Shown: piece after piece, positions 1 to 11,623 of the stretch
Layout of the letters: every line of letters starts with the position of its first letter
How positions within the stretch are numbered: the stretch's first letter is position 1
From: Muricea muricata
Taxonomy: Eukaryota > Cnidaria > Anthozoa > Malacalcyonacea > Plexauridae
Length of the DNA: 64,000 bases
Assembly: GCA_963855995.1 (NCBI GenBank)
Contig: OY979719.1
Span: 8,148,112 to 8,212,111 of the forward strand
Reading direction: 5' to 3'
The notes under the pieces: model-generated
What the model saw: only the letters and a program-made list of their open reading frames with translations
Told to the model about the DNA's origin: nothing
Databases searched by the model: none
Position numbers and translations under genes: made by a program

Positions 1-588
1 ATACCAAAAAAATTATGCGATACTCGAGTACGTAGGTTTTCATATCTCATTGTAGTCCAGGACCTGTATAGGAGTTTGTATGCATTTCATTTGCCACAAG
101 TAATCTCAACTGTTTTAGGGTAAAATGACCATGCCGGTCAACATGGCATATGTGCCAAAACCTGAATCCGGGGCGAAAGTCCTCAAAATGACCCCGCCTT
201 GAAACGGCAGTGTTGACATAGCTCTAACCTCAGACCAATGCAAGCAACAGCATTTCTGAAGTGCCTATAGTGTTTAGAAAAGTTGCTTATGGGGGTGGTT
301 ATTAGAAGCAAAACATTGCCTAACTGTAATATTTTCCAAGAAAATCACCACTCAACATGCTAGGTCAGCAGCTAATTATGCATAAAATCACTAAAATTGC
401 TGGCAGAAATTAAATTTTCATATTTCCTAAAAAAAATTATTATAACATGAAAAACCATGCTCAATTGTATCCAATTCTTGCAGATTTCAAAAGGATTGAC
501 ACTATTTTGTTGATATACAAGGCACTGTATTTCACTTACCCCCCGCAAAAACACGATTTCAGCCATATTTTCGGTCTTGTTTGCTTTT

Positions 589-747
589 TTATCGCCGACC
601 AGCCGAAGTCTCACACAATTCTTGCACTTTTCCGTAATCACAGATGACTAAAGAAAAATTCAGCCCAGTTTCGACTTGTTCTGAGCCTGTGCCATCTACT
701 TTATCTCCGATTTTCCATCCTCGACAATTAGCCAAAATTGCCGCCAT
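589..747 (-). other. Short ORF in the left arm, mirror of the one at 2613
   Basis: On the - strand an ATG at 747 opens about 52 codons beginning MAAILANCRGWKIGDKVDG; the right arm encodes a near-identical start. I do not recognise the peptide. The mirrored splice donor (GGTAAGTG, near 537-545) lies downstream of the stop in this copy. It may be a captured first exon carried twice by the palindrome, or just a conserved part of the arm. Confidence 0.25.
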
Positions 748-982
748 TACGAAGTCTTGCCGCTTTTCTGTCCAATAAATGTGACTTCTTCGTCTTTGTG
801 TGTATTTATACTATGTAATCCAACAATAGTTTATACTATTGAATTTCTGAAGGTCATTTTGTTAAATTTGATCAAATTTCAATATAAAAATCCACCCACA
901 TAAAATCGAGTCTCTTCGAGCTTCAAAATAATTTGAAAGTCACGCGCAATCGTCACGAAAATTCCTCGTGGGCGACCATACC

Positions 983-1382
983 GGAGGGAGTGAATATTTT
1001 CACGAATGCGTTTGCATGTTTATATTTGCGTATTATTTTGTTTTTAAGCTTTAACTGCAAAAAAATCTGACAGTTATGCATTTCTCCCATGTTTATTTTG
1101 AGGGCTATGCCAGTGCAGATACGTACGTTTCAATTTTAAAATCTTAGTGGGCTAATAGTGGCTTTTAGTGGCTTAGACGCTTAGTTATTTTAAGCTTTGG
1201 CATAATAAAAATCGCCCTTTAAATAAAAATAGGGAAATGCGTAAGTCTGTCTGATTTTCTTTTAGTTGAAGCTTAAAAACAAAACAATACGCAAATATAC
1301 ATGAACATAGAATAATATGAAATGTTTACTTGGCTTGCTGTGGAAACGAGCAAACGTATTCGTGAAAATATTCACTCCCCCG
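983..1382. repeat. Nested inverted repeat inserted in the palindrome
   Basis: GGAGGGAGTGAATATTTTCA at about 983 is matched by the complement ending near 1382 (about 65-bp arms, including AAGCTTAAAAACAAAACAAT). The block interrupts only the left arm: the right arm is continuous across the equivalent site at 2347-2390. It is therefore a later insertion of a ~400-bp MITE-like element. The repeat itself extends a few bases into the flank, so its TSD cannot be fixed by eye. Confidence 0.6.
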
Positions 1383-2612
1383 GTATGATCCATAGAAATA
1401 ATAGATATAGAATGCGTGCTTGGTAACCTAGCCTGTGCCTAAAATTTAAAATAATTTGCCCTTATAAATCCGCCATATTGAATTTGGCCAGGAGTTAAAC
1501 GTCAGAGTCTGTAAAACAAAGCAGTTCCTGATAAAAAATTGTTTTTTGTCGAATTTACAGTTTAATTACAGTTCTCTTGAAACAATGAAATAAAGACAGT
1601 GACACTTGGATGGTAAATAATAGTTGTGTATTATAAAATACAAAGTTTTAGTTTTGCGTAAACATAATTTACTTTGAAAATGCTTTGCATGCATATAACT
1701 AAACATTTCGTTAAAAAAGTGACCAAATTGTCGCTTTTTTCATTGACTTTTGAAGCTAAATCGGAAGACATTAAGATAACAGAAGTTATGTAAACTACAA
1801 TATTTAACAGTGCACAAACAAGGTGATTGTTTGTAAATATCGATTGCTTAATATTCTCAAAAACTGCCTTTCAAAACTAAGGTCAGTAAGGAACTCCGAC
1901 TAAAACAACAAAGGTACCATTTGAGCTTTTAGAATAGTGTTAAACATTACATAATTATGTGTATTTTCAAATGCTAAAAGTCTAAAACATACCTGTGAAT
2001 TTTTATCATTTTTTTAGTCTTGTCACAGCAAACTTGAAAACTCCGCAAACAATTTCTTGTATTTTCTGCTCTTATCATTTGCATTATCGCACTCTCCTGT
2101 TTCTTTGTGCCATCTTTCACGTAAAAAGTCTCAGAAAATCTGTTTTCCTTTATTCGAAACGTTTTATAAACCTTTTTTTCCATTCAAAGTCTCGAATTTA
2201 TGTCTTTTTTGTAAACTCTGGTTGACAAAAACAAATCGCACTCCTTGCGACCGCGCGAAATTCTCTCTTGCAGGAGTCTGGAACTAGTCAAATGCCCTTA
2301 TAAATCCGCCATTTTGTGGCGACAAGTTTTTCACAGAGAAAAGATAGGAGTACGCATTCTATATCTATTATTTCTATGGTATGATCGCCCACGAGGAATT
2401 TTCGTGATGATTGCCCGTGACTTTCAAAATATTTCGAAGCTTGAAGACACTCGATTTTATGTGGGTGGATTTTTATATTGAAAATTGATAGAAGTTTACA
2501 AAATCACCTTTAGGAATTCAGTAGTATAAAGTACTGTTGGATTACTTAATATAAATACACATAAGGACGAAGAAGTCACATTTATCGGACACAAAAGCGG
2601 CAAGACTTCGTA

Positions 2613-2822
2613 ATGGCGGCAATTTTGGCTAATTGTCGAGGATACAAAATCGAGGATAAAGTAGATAGCACAGTCTCAGAACAAGTCGAAAATGGGATGA
2701 GTTGTTCTTTAGTCATCTGTGATTATGGGAAAGTACAAGAATTGCCAGACTTCCGCTACTCGGCGATAAAAGAGCGAACAAGATGGAAAATATGGCTGAA
2801 ATCGTGTTTTTGCGGGGGGTAA
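2613..2822 (+). other. Short ORF in the right arm ending at a consensus splice donor
   Basis: A 69-codon ORF starting MAAILANCRGYKIEDKVDS runs to a stop that overlaps a strong donor (GGGGTAAGTG near 2816-2825), so translation could continue by splicing. It matches the left-arm ORF but has diverged after about residue 45. No known domain is visible. Low confidence as a gene. Confidence 0.25.
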
Positions 2823-3385
2823 GTGAAATACAATGTCTTGTATATCAACAAAATAGTGTCAATCCTTTTGAAATCTGTAAGAATTTGATTCAATTGAACA
2901 TGGTTTTTCATGTTATAATAATTTTTTTTAGGAAATATGAAAATTTAATTTCTGCCAGCAATTTTAGTGATTTTATGCATAATTAGCTGCTGACCTGGCA
3001 TGTTGAATGATGATTTTCTTGGAAAATATTACAGTTAGGCAATGTTTTGTTTCTAATAACCACCCCTATAAACAACCCTTCTAAACATTATAGGCACTTC
3101 AGAAAGACCGTTGCTCGCATTGGTCTGAGGTTAGAGCTATGTCGACACTGCCGTTTCAAGGCGGAGTCATTTTGAGGACTTTCGCCCCGGATTCGGGTTT
3201 TGGCACATATGCCATGTTGATCGGCATGGTCATTTTACCCTATAACAGTTGAGATTACTTGTGGCAAATGAAATGCATACAAACTCCTATACAGGTCCTG
3301 GACTATTGATGAAATGATAAAGTTATTAATTTGCGCGAGGTTTTTGTTTGAAGAATTTTTTGGCTAGCGTAGGCGATGGGTCGTT

Positions 3386-3441
3386 CCTATTGGCTGAGAC
3401 ACTTATTTTTGCAACATGTACTTCCGGCAATTACCGGAAGT
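3386..3441 (+). promoter_or_regulatory. MRM2 promoter: inverted CCAAT box and palindromic ETS pair
   Basis: CTATTGG (inverted CCAAT, about 3387-3393) is followed by ACTTCCGG (3420-3427) and CCGGAAGT (3434-3441), a perfect palindrome with a 6-bp spacer. CCGGAAGT is the core bound by ETS factors such as GABP/NRF-2, which commonly drive nuclear genes for mitochondrial proteins. It lies about 95 bp upstream of the MRM2 ATG, which fits that gene. Seen: the motifs. Inferred: their use. Confidence 0.6.
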
Positions 3442-3534
3442 AAATTTGAATCTTTTCGTTGTAGTAGGTCTTTATGTATCTGCAAATAAGTTGAATTTTT
3501 TGCAAGAAATTATTGGTTTTTCTAAATTTTTACA

Positions 3535-6500
3535 ATGCATTTTTGTTTACCAAGTAAAAGGCTTTCTCGATTATGTTTTCGAGAGTTTCAAATGGCAAAA
3601 GAATCAAGGAAAATGTTACATGCTAGTGCCTTATCTGTCAAAGGAAAGTCAGAGAGCTCCACTAGGTGGCTCAGGAGACAAGCTAAGGTTTGTTAAAATA
3701 CGTGTAGCTTGCCCTATCATAACTCGCATGTACTACGTTATGATGCGATGTTATATTTGGTCTTGGGATAGGTTAGGTATTGGTTACTGGTGAAAAAAAT
3801 GGGGTGACCAGTACTGGTTGCTGGTGCTAACACCAATCATGGGGTGACACCATTGACATTAGTCAGGAATGAGTTGTTCATATCTCGTACCAGGGAAACA
3901 CAGGAAGAAATGAAGTACATGCTGCCAAAAATGCAAAATTCTTATTGGTGATTGATCAAAATGTGTCTGTCAATCAAATAAGATATGTCGTACACTAGAA
4001 GTGCCTTTCCTTTAGTGACTGCTCACAATTCAGTCCTACATATCTGATTTGATTGACATACGCATCAATTTTGGCTAATGTGAATTTTGTGTTGCGCATG
4101 GTCAATGGATATTTCAATGACCATCTACAGCCGTGTATAAATAGTTAACTGGAATGAGGTTAGAGTAAAGATCAATTCATAATGAATGCTAGCTAACTTT
4201 TGTAAGGTTGGATTGTGCTATCCTGTGGGAAGTGAGTGCTATCTACTATGGACAGTACATCATTTTTAACTGATAAAAATCGATCTTACAAAGCTCAATT
4301 AAAATAACAAATTATAAAAAGATTGTTAAATTTAGAAAAGCTGATTTAAAAGTGTAATAGTCATGATAAACTGTTGTGATTTAGAATGTCTGAATAAGCC
4401 AGCTAAGCATGTCAACTAAATTTGTGATAATATTTACTTTATTGTCATGAATTAGCATATCTATTACTAGGATCTGTATGTGCACCGAGCCCTCAGGGAT
4501 GGCTACAGATGTCGCAGTGCATATAAATTGTTAAAGATGGATGATAAATATCATTTTCTTAATCCTGGCTCTAGAGTAGTATGTCAAGTTATTTATTACT
4601 GAGTGCAAGAATGTGTCATTTTCTGAAGGGACTATTGCATGTCACAAATACATCATAGACAGATTTAAACAAAAATATTTTTTAAATCTTGCCTCCATTT
4701 TTGGCATAATAAAACAGTCCTCTATCTAAGTATCTGTTGATCTGTCTGTCCTCATATTATGTGGTTCCCATTTGCATGCAAATAGCTTTAATTTGGAGCA
4801 TTTGGGAAAAGGTCTCACTAGATTAACGCTTCATTTCAGCATAAAATAGAGTCTGGACAGCAGAAACCAATGAACCAGCTCCTCCCCCCCCAAAAAAAAA
4901 ATTGCCCCATAAAAAATATTGAGATAGCAATTAAAGCACCACCCTAGTAAAAAACATGGAATTAATAATTCATAAACTAAAGGGGATTATATACTACTCT
5001 GCTTTGCCTGTAGGTAGACTGTGGTGCTTCTCCAGGTAAGCTGTTAAAACTTAAGAAATCAAATGCCTTTAATTTACTTACTAGCAGAATGATGAGCCTT
5101 ACTTTATAGGATCATGGACACAAGTAGCAGTAAAAAGAATCAAATATGACAAAAATCATAAAGATCCTGGAATTGTGGTTGCAGTTGATTTATTAGGTTG
5201 CTGATGTGTAATTATAAGTATTAATTAACTGCTAGTAGCCTTATCAGTAGTCATTTACACTCAATCAGTTGCCGAGGCCCAGTCTCATTGTCAAGAAAGA
5301 TTGTCTGGTATTCTTAGGCACATGTAATTTTTTTTTGGAAGGCCAGATTCTGGCCCCAAATAGTTTTTGCTGCTCATAAAAATGTCTAGAATTTTGCTCA
5401 AGGGGTCCTGATGCTCCTGGAAAGTTTTGACACTTTAAGACCAAAGATGCAATTTCCTATGTACTTCAATTCAAACTTTGTTGTATAGCATTTGTATTAT
5501 GCCATCTTACACCTCCCCAGGACTGTGACTGTCCCCCCCCCCCTCCATATGCCTATGCTGGCATTAGACATGTAAAATGATGAATGTAGCCAATAGAATA
5601 TGCAACTCTTTTTTAATGTTTTGGAACTATGCTGAACCAATCACCAGGTTATTCTGACTTATAAACGTCTCAGAACTTTATATACTGAAGCAGAGACCCA
5701 AATTTTAATAGCTATGAAGATACACTTCAGAGTGTATTTTTGTGGTGCAAAATGTGCAAAAGCCACATTGGTTTGTCTGTTGGAGCTCTAAAGTTGTACT
5801 TTAAGTGAATGGCTTGAATGAGTGATTAGGGATCACCATGCAAAATTTATTGTGTCTCATCAAATCAATGGACCGTTGCCCAATTATAGAAACTTTTGAA
5901 TTGGGAAAATTCAGCTGTTTATGTGGCTTTGCTAAAAAATTTGCCGCCCCGCTACCGTCGTTGAAAATAAGCTACTTTGTTCTTTCCGACGAAAAAGGTG
6001 CATGAATTGGATATTAGTACCTTCTTATATATACTATAAATAAAAGTATGTTCAGTTTCTCTATATGCTTCACGTATTTGTAAAATAATTTATGTGCTGG
6101 TACATATAGATTGCCTCCCCACATGGAAATTTTATCATATTTAAAGATATTTTTTCGAAGGCTGCTAAAAATTTGCTATTATATTGCACATGTGCCATAA
6201 GGCTCCCATGAATCAAATTGATTATTTAATTAAATAGGTAACTGACAATGATTTGAGGTCATTATGAGAAGGGTGTATTACTGTTTTTAATGAGCCAATA
6301 TGCTCTTTTCTCTCAAGCAGATATAAAAGACATCCCTGGTTGCATAACCCTGGCTTCTTGTAATTTTACCGACAGCAATGTTCAACAGAGGATAAGGCAA
6401 TTCTTGCCAGACGGGCAGGCTGATGTTGTCATGAGGTATAATAGATAAATACATGTCTGGATATCACATTATACTTTTTAGCATTGCCAATAGGAAGGCC

Positions 6501-8871
6501 ATTCAGAGTTCAGATTTGATTTCTACTCCTATTACCTTCCCCTCATCGCTCCTAATCGAGAGGACACAACACACCTGATTAGCTTAAAGGTAGATTGAAC
6601 TAGTCATAGTGGAAGTCACATTTGAACCTCGCTATTATTGAGGCAGGGCTCAAACTTTCTGAGACGTTAATCGAATGCTGAAGAAAGTCGCCCTGCTGGG
6701 ATGTATGGTACTGGGGCGTACTTCCCCGGAAGAAAATTGAGAAAATATGGTTTCCAGTATTTTGCATGCGGCGAGATTTTGTGTTGAAATTCTGACAACG
6801 GTGTCGAGCTAGCGACTTGTAGATTTTACACTCTCTAATATCTTTCATGAGTAACGGCGGAGCGACAGTCAATAGACCTTTCCTCTAGGAGTGAAACTTT
6901 TGAAATCAGAAAATTTATTACTACAGTTAGAAAGAGCATCCTCAATCTCGTAAAATTGTGAAGTTTGCATGGTTGGAAAATGTAGTAAAATGTGGAAAAT
7001 ATAGTCCCGTGAAGTTTGCTAATTTTGTATATAAGATTTTATGATATTTCACAATTCACAATCAAATTTCGCAATTTAATGAAACTGTCTTAGGATGGTC
7101 TTTCTAGGTGTGCTGATAAAATTATCCAATTCAAAAGATTGTTTAATAGGAGAATGGTTTAGTGAGAGACAGTCGAGAATTGGGAGATAAGATTCATCGC
7201 GCTTTATTCTAGACTGCGTTTATAGCTGTAATCATATCGCTTTCAAGTACGGCTAGTTCAGACAAACAAGCAACATATTGTATATTACACCCGTAAAAGT
7301 GGACTGCCAATTTTGAGATTTTCTTTTTCAGATAGTTAAGCCACAAACGTAACCAAGTAAACAAGTCTCTAAAATACTGTCCCTTTTTGTCCAGAGCCTC
7401 GCAAATTAGGACATAAAGTACAGCTCGAAGCACAGCAGTTTCATTTTCAGAGTGTTTTTATTTAAGTTATCTGCCCTTATACTTTCGACATTCCAGGCGA
7501 TTTATAGACATGAATGACTATCTTTACATGAATTTGTCCTAAATTTCACGGCATGGAATGAAAAAAACAACATTAATAAACTGAACGATTATTGACTTCA
7601 ATGTATGTTGTCTTAGTTTTCTTTATACTACAGATGACAAAGTAAACACAGAAACACATTCACCAGATAAAATCAGAAAAACGTCCTACTCTGATCTGTT
7701 AGCGAAAGTTCCTTATTATATACAATTATCTCAGTTCGGAAGAGTCTGTCGAACGGATATTATATGGCCTACCCAACACCTTCATTCATTGTAGCGATAT
7801 GGCGCCGCCATCAACTGGAAATAAGAAACTGGATCATTTCAAGATAGTTGTAAGTACATTATGCACAGTGCAAAGTTGAGCATTAATATTTCTACTTACG
7901 GTAACTTTCGTATATTCTGATTTCGTAATTAAAATGTTGGAGTATATTTTATACAGGATTTAAACAGATCCGCCTTAGAGTTTACAAAAGGCGTGCTTTC
8001 AGATAATGGTTGTTTTCTATGCAAAATGTGGGAATGCCAAGAAACAGCTAGTATGTTGAACTTTCCACGGAAAACTATACTGATATTAATTGTCAAACAT
8101 AATTCCATTTGTCACACAAATCCATGAGTTTTCGATCCAAGCTACTCAATTCCTTTTAGACGTCAAAATCATCCTGTGTTACATTAGGAAGTAAGTTGAG
8201 CCTTAAATTGTATAAGATTTGGGTTCTGAGGTACTTGTTCGGATTAGGAACCGGCCTTTGTTCGGATTTACCATTTTAGGTGATGCTTTGTCCTATAACT
8301 CTGCTACTACAGAAAATGTTGTAGAACATTAAATGGGGGGGGGGGGGGGGGGGGAGGGAGGAGTGGAGGGTGCATGTTCATATATTCAGATTCTGCCCGA
8401 CTCATTTCTTTTACAATAAGATTGATTTCAATATATACGTTTCAATGTATATGCATAGCAAGCATGTCACAGCAGGGGCAAGATTGAATATCGCCTGTAT
8501 ATGGCCGGTAACACAGTTGCCACAGCATTTTAACAGCAATAGAACGAATTTTTATTGAAATTTAGGTTACAATCATTTTCAGTTAAATAACCAGTTTGAT
8601 TATTGCGAGCCTTGTTGTTTACCGTGAAATCATTCAACATGTTATGGTCTGTTTCTATTATCTCCAAAAATATGAATTTGTGAAACGGGAAAGCTTTACC
8701 ATGTAGTATATATGGTTGTTAATGTTTTCATTCAGCAGATGCTTTTTGTTTGTAGAACTGATTGAAGAAATATCTGAAAGTTTTGCATCTTGCAAACAAG
8801 TGAAGCCGAAAGCATCAAGAATGGACATTTCAGAACTTTATATTCTCTCCCACGGTTTTGTGAAGAAATGA
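3535..8871 (+). CDS. MRM2: Mitochondrial rRNA (uridine-2'-O)-methyltransferase MRM2 (FtsJ family), eight exons
   Basis: Joining GT-AG exons 3535-3687, 4471-4578, 5014-5035, 5110-5196, 6321-6435, 7795-7849, 7957-8050 and 8756-8871 gives a 249-codon frame with no stops, close to human MRM2 (246 aa). Known role of the family: SAM-dependent 2'-O-ribose methylation of the large mitochondrial rRNA in the matrix. Residues 1-51 are Arg/Ser/Leu-rich and acid-poor, as in a targeting peptide. The SAM site VDCGASPG (88-95) spans exons 3-4. The K-D-K-E tetrad is present: K70 (RSAYK), D163 (SDMAP), K203 (FLCK) and E238 (SELY). Start choice: ATG 3535 follows an in-frame TAA at 3523; ATG 3592 is a later alternative that would lose much of the presequence. 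Exon 3 is only 22 nt. Introns 4 and 5 (1.1 and 1.4 kb) hold nothing recognisable; intron 7 carries a poly-G MITE relic. Confidence 0.93.
8336..8445 (+). repeat. Relic of the hAT-like MITE family with a poly-G tract, in MRM2 intron 7
   Basis: A run of more than 15 G is followed by GCATGTTCATATATTCAGAT and TCTGCCCGACTCATTTCTTTT, matching the order of motifs in the copy at 9559. The outer end is lost. Confidence 0.55.
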
Positions 8872-9004
8872 AGGAAGTCAAAGAATCGTTAGGTATTAAT
8901 TTTTAATAATCGCATAAAAATGCTATCATTGAAACTTACTTGGTGTTTCCACAAAATTATGCCGACATTTATATTCAGCATGAAAACCTACCAAGACGGA
9001 AACA
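8872..9004 (+). other. MRM2 3' flank
   Basis: AT-rich sequence after the MRM2 stop. No canonical AATAAA is obvious before the next repeat; the closest candidate is ATAAAA near 8914. The 3' end of the transcript is undefined. Confidence 0.3.
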
Positions 9005-9193
<189 letters not shown>

Positions 9194-9205
<12 letters not shown>

Positions 9206-10668
9206 GATTACGCGTAAGTTAACAGATAATCTGGCCCAGCTGGCATTCCAAACTGGATTCTCAAAACATTTTCCATTGAGCTTTCTAAACCTGCGACAAT
9301 CATATTTAACAGCTCTTCTAAACACGCACAAGTCCTTTGATTGGTTAGTCAGGTTGTCAAATACCCAAGGCAATCATTGGCGAAACTGCATGTACGCGTC
9401 GTTGTATGATAGAATAATCCACCAAATCCTTTAATAGAAAATATGTAGATACATGACATTGAAAACTTTCTAGTTAATTGCGTGATTGACTTTCTCATGC
9501 AGAGGGCAGAGAATGAAGTAGGATCCTGTTCTTTGTGATTGGAAACTTACCTTACTGTCAGGGCCGTGGCTAGAGCGTTAATTGGGGGGGGGGTGTATAT
9601 TCATATGTTCTTGTTATGACCAACTAATAGGGAGCTTTAGATTTGATTACGGCTACGGCTACGACTACGAGATTTGATGGCGTGCGCAGAAGTCGTAGTC
9701 GTTCTCGTTTCTGTTCGAACTATATTTAGAAGAAAAACAGGCAACGAGAAATGAAGTTTCCGTAAATTAATTTTTATTTAGTCCATAAGGCTCTCTCTAG
9801 CTCTTTATGCAAAGAACAGTGCACGAACTAAGTGCAAGTAAGTGCAGAACAAAAAAACAAACAAGTAAGTGTTGAATAAAAAAAACAAACCAGATAATAT
9901 TAATAACGAGGTTGCAACTACAATTATATTTCAAAGTTTTAGGACTACTAGGACTATATATTCAAGAATATATCGTTAAGAACATAAAAAATCACAGATA
10001 TATATATGACACATAAGTACAAAAATTGCTAGCTAGAATTTCGCGGTGTAGTTCGCTTATGTTTGTTTATGGTTTGTTCATATATCCTTAATAGCTAGTT
10101 AAGCAACAAAGTGCACCTCAAAATTTCCCGTTATAATTTCGCTACTGCTTGAAAAAAGACTTCGCATAAACGCTAAGAATATGTCAAATATTTCTACCGA
10201 TAATTTTCGAAGAAAAGCAAACGTAAACTAACTTTCAATAGTATTTAAAAAGTCGTAGTGAGGACTACGAGATTTCGGCAAAATGTCGTACTCAGATGAG
10301 CGACGGCTACGACTTTTTCTCGTTAGTACGAGATGGCGTCAGCATATGGCGTGCGCTTGGCGCAAAAATGACGAATCTCGTAGTCGTTGCCGTAGCCGTA
10401 GTCAAATCTAAAGCTCCCTAGTTTCTTTTGAAATCGGTTGTCATTAGGGTTAATTTCAAAAGACATTAGTCGGGCATAACACGAATATATGAATATACAC
10501 CCCCCCCCCCAATTAATGCTCAAGCCACGGCCCTGCTTACTGTACCTTATTATGGCCACTGTACCAGAGAGTTTTGAAAAAAATCCAAAATCGGGAGCTA
10601 CATTAAATCCGGCACATGTTTTAAGGAAAATAAAGGTTGCAAAACGGCTTACCTCCGTATTTTGACAT
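9194..10668 (-). CDS. Candidate small spliced gene, function unknown
   Basis: On the - strand ATG 10668 begins MSKYG and reaches a donor (GGAG|GTAAGC) at 10653. A plausible acceptor (ATGTAG) opens 10597-10546, coding [17 protein letters not shown], with a donor at 10545. A third piece, 9290-9194, can follow after TCGCAG in the same phase and ends in TAA, giving about 54 residues. No family is recognised. The second intron would contain the whole hAT MITE at 9559-10535, and the last exon overlaps a MITE relic. An alternative donor lies ten bases further on, at the MITE border. The exon chain is a guess from splice motifs only. Confidence 0.22.
9559..10535. mobile_element. hAT-like MITE with 8-bp target-site duplication CTTACTGT
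   Basis: The ends CAGGGCCGTGGCT and AGCCACGGCCCTG are inverted and flanked by CTTACTGT on both sides (9551-9558 and 10536-10543). An 8-bp TSD with a CAGGG end is the hAT signature. Without the nested insert the element would be about 190 bp and almost fully palindromic, including poly-G/poly-C tracts. Relics of the family occur at 8336, 9005, 22400 and 28321. Confidence 0.85.
9630..10418. mobile_element. Nested MITE with TA duplication
   Basis: GGGAGCTTTAGATTTGAYTA repeats inverted at both ends; about 55 bp of terminal repeat are rich in CTACGGCTACG. TA flanks both sides (9628-9629 and 10419-10420). Comparison with the intact other half of the host MITE shows this is a later insertion. The TA duplication suggests a Tc1/mariner-type mobiliser. 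No protein is encoded. Confidence 0.8.
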
Positions 10669-11313
10669 TGTACGAAAATATGTTTTCTTTTGAGTGTATG
10701 TGAGCGTCTTGAAATTTCCAAGTGGACAACTAGAATTTCGAGAAGAAATGATGTATAGAAAGTAGCATCCATTGTTTCTTTCTTTTCGAGAATCTCACTG
10801 AAGAAACAGCGGAACTTTACTTCTTAGTTTCGACATCGTTGCAGGTTGCGCGAAAACTGACGTGCTTGTCGAGATTAGCTAATCGAGATAAGACTAATAA
10901 AACGACGCTATAATCAGAATATATTCATATCATTAACACAAAATTACCAAAATGAGATTGTATAATAAGGTGTTCACAGAAATAATTGAAGATGCGTACT
11001 GTAATTTTCTGTACTTGGTTTATGTAATTGGGTAAAAGTAGTACGGTAGGTGCCGATCGAACCAGTTCTCGTGCACTTAAATCAACTCCCCTTCATGCTC
11101 TTAAGTTGACCCAGGAGCTAGCGCAAGCTGTTCAAAATGTCGCTATGCTTTGCCAAAGTGCGAGAGAAAACTAAGCGCTTAAATTGTTAATGGCATTTTT
11201 TGACTGGTAAATCAACAGGATGTATTAAAACGCTTTCAAATTCAAATTAATCACACCTTGTTCGATTGATTTGACAACTGTAAATGTTTCGAATAAGAGT
11301 GATAAGCAAGAAT
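10669..11313. other. Intergenic, no gene seen
   Basis: AT-rich. The stretch 11186-11262 (GTTAATGG, ACTGGTAAATCAACAGG, CTTTCAAATT) resembles 21758-21835 and is probably a small dispersed repeat. Nothing else is recognised. Confidence 0.4.
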
Positions 11314-11318
11314 ATCAG

Positions 11319-11467
11319 TATAATGTTTTCAAACTCAACTATAAACACATTTATTTACTACCAATATATTACAAATCAAGACACATAAAAACACGTTTGT
11401 ATACTTCCCGCCATCTTGGACAATCCCCATTCCTGCCCAGGCTCCCTACATAAGCCCATACAGCACA
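11319..11467 (-). repeat. 3' LTR of the Gypsy element
   Basis: 149 bp; on the element strand it begins TGTGCTGTATGGG and ends AACATTATA. Identical by eye to 16040-16188. Confidence 0.95.
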
Positions 11468-11482
11468 TCTCTCCTTTTTTTT
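11468..11482 (-). other. Polypurine tract
   Basis: On the element strand AAAAAAAAGGAGAGA lies directly against the 3' LTR: the expected plus-strand primer. Confidence 0.85.
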
Positions 11483-11553
11483 ATAAACAACGTTAATGTT
11501 TGTTCCTACTATAGTTCTAATAAACATTCCTCAACAAAATTCCGTTTTTCACC

Positions 11554-11604
11554 AATAACAATAACAATAACAATAACAATAACAATAATAATAATAATAA
11601 TAAT
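11554..11604. repeat. (AACAAT)n/(AAT)n microsatellite
   Basis: Simple repeat straddling nothing coding; it lies between the Gypsy gag-pol stop and the polypurine tract. Confidence 0.95.
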
Positions 11605-11623
11605 ACACTCGATAAAATCCCGT

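Larger units (their letters stand above)
54..3305. mobile_element. 3.25-kb palindromic (foldback-type) element with ~930-bp inverted arms
   Basis: The first ~930 bases (54 to about 986) reappear inverted at about 2378-3305, with scattered mismatches; the outer ends read AGTCCAGGACCTGTATAGG and its complement. The flanks allow a TA duplication (g-TA-gtcc / ggac-TA-ttg) or a TTG duplication. I see no transposase, so it is a non-autonomous foldback or very long-TIR element. Both arms contain a short ORF with a good splice donor. The right end lies about 230 bp from the MRM2 start codon. Confidence 0.8.

Noticed and set aside
3416-3793. 125-codon ORF at 3416
   Set aside because: It overlaps MRM2 exon 1 in another frame; the family-matching frame with correct splice donor is the one starting at 3535.
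6600-6872. 90-codon - strand ORF in MRM2 intron 5
   Set aside because: No domain, no neighbours, no splice context; length is expected by chance.
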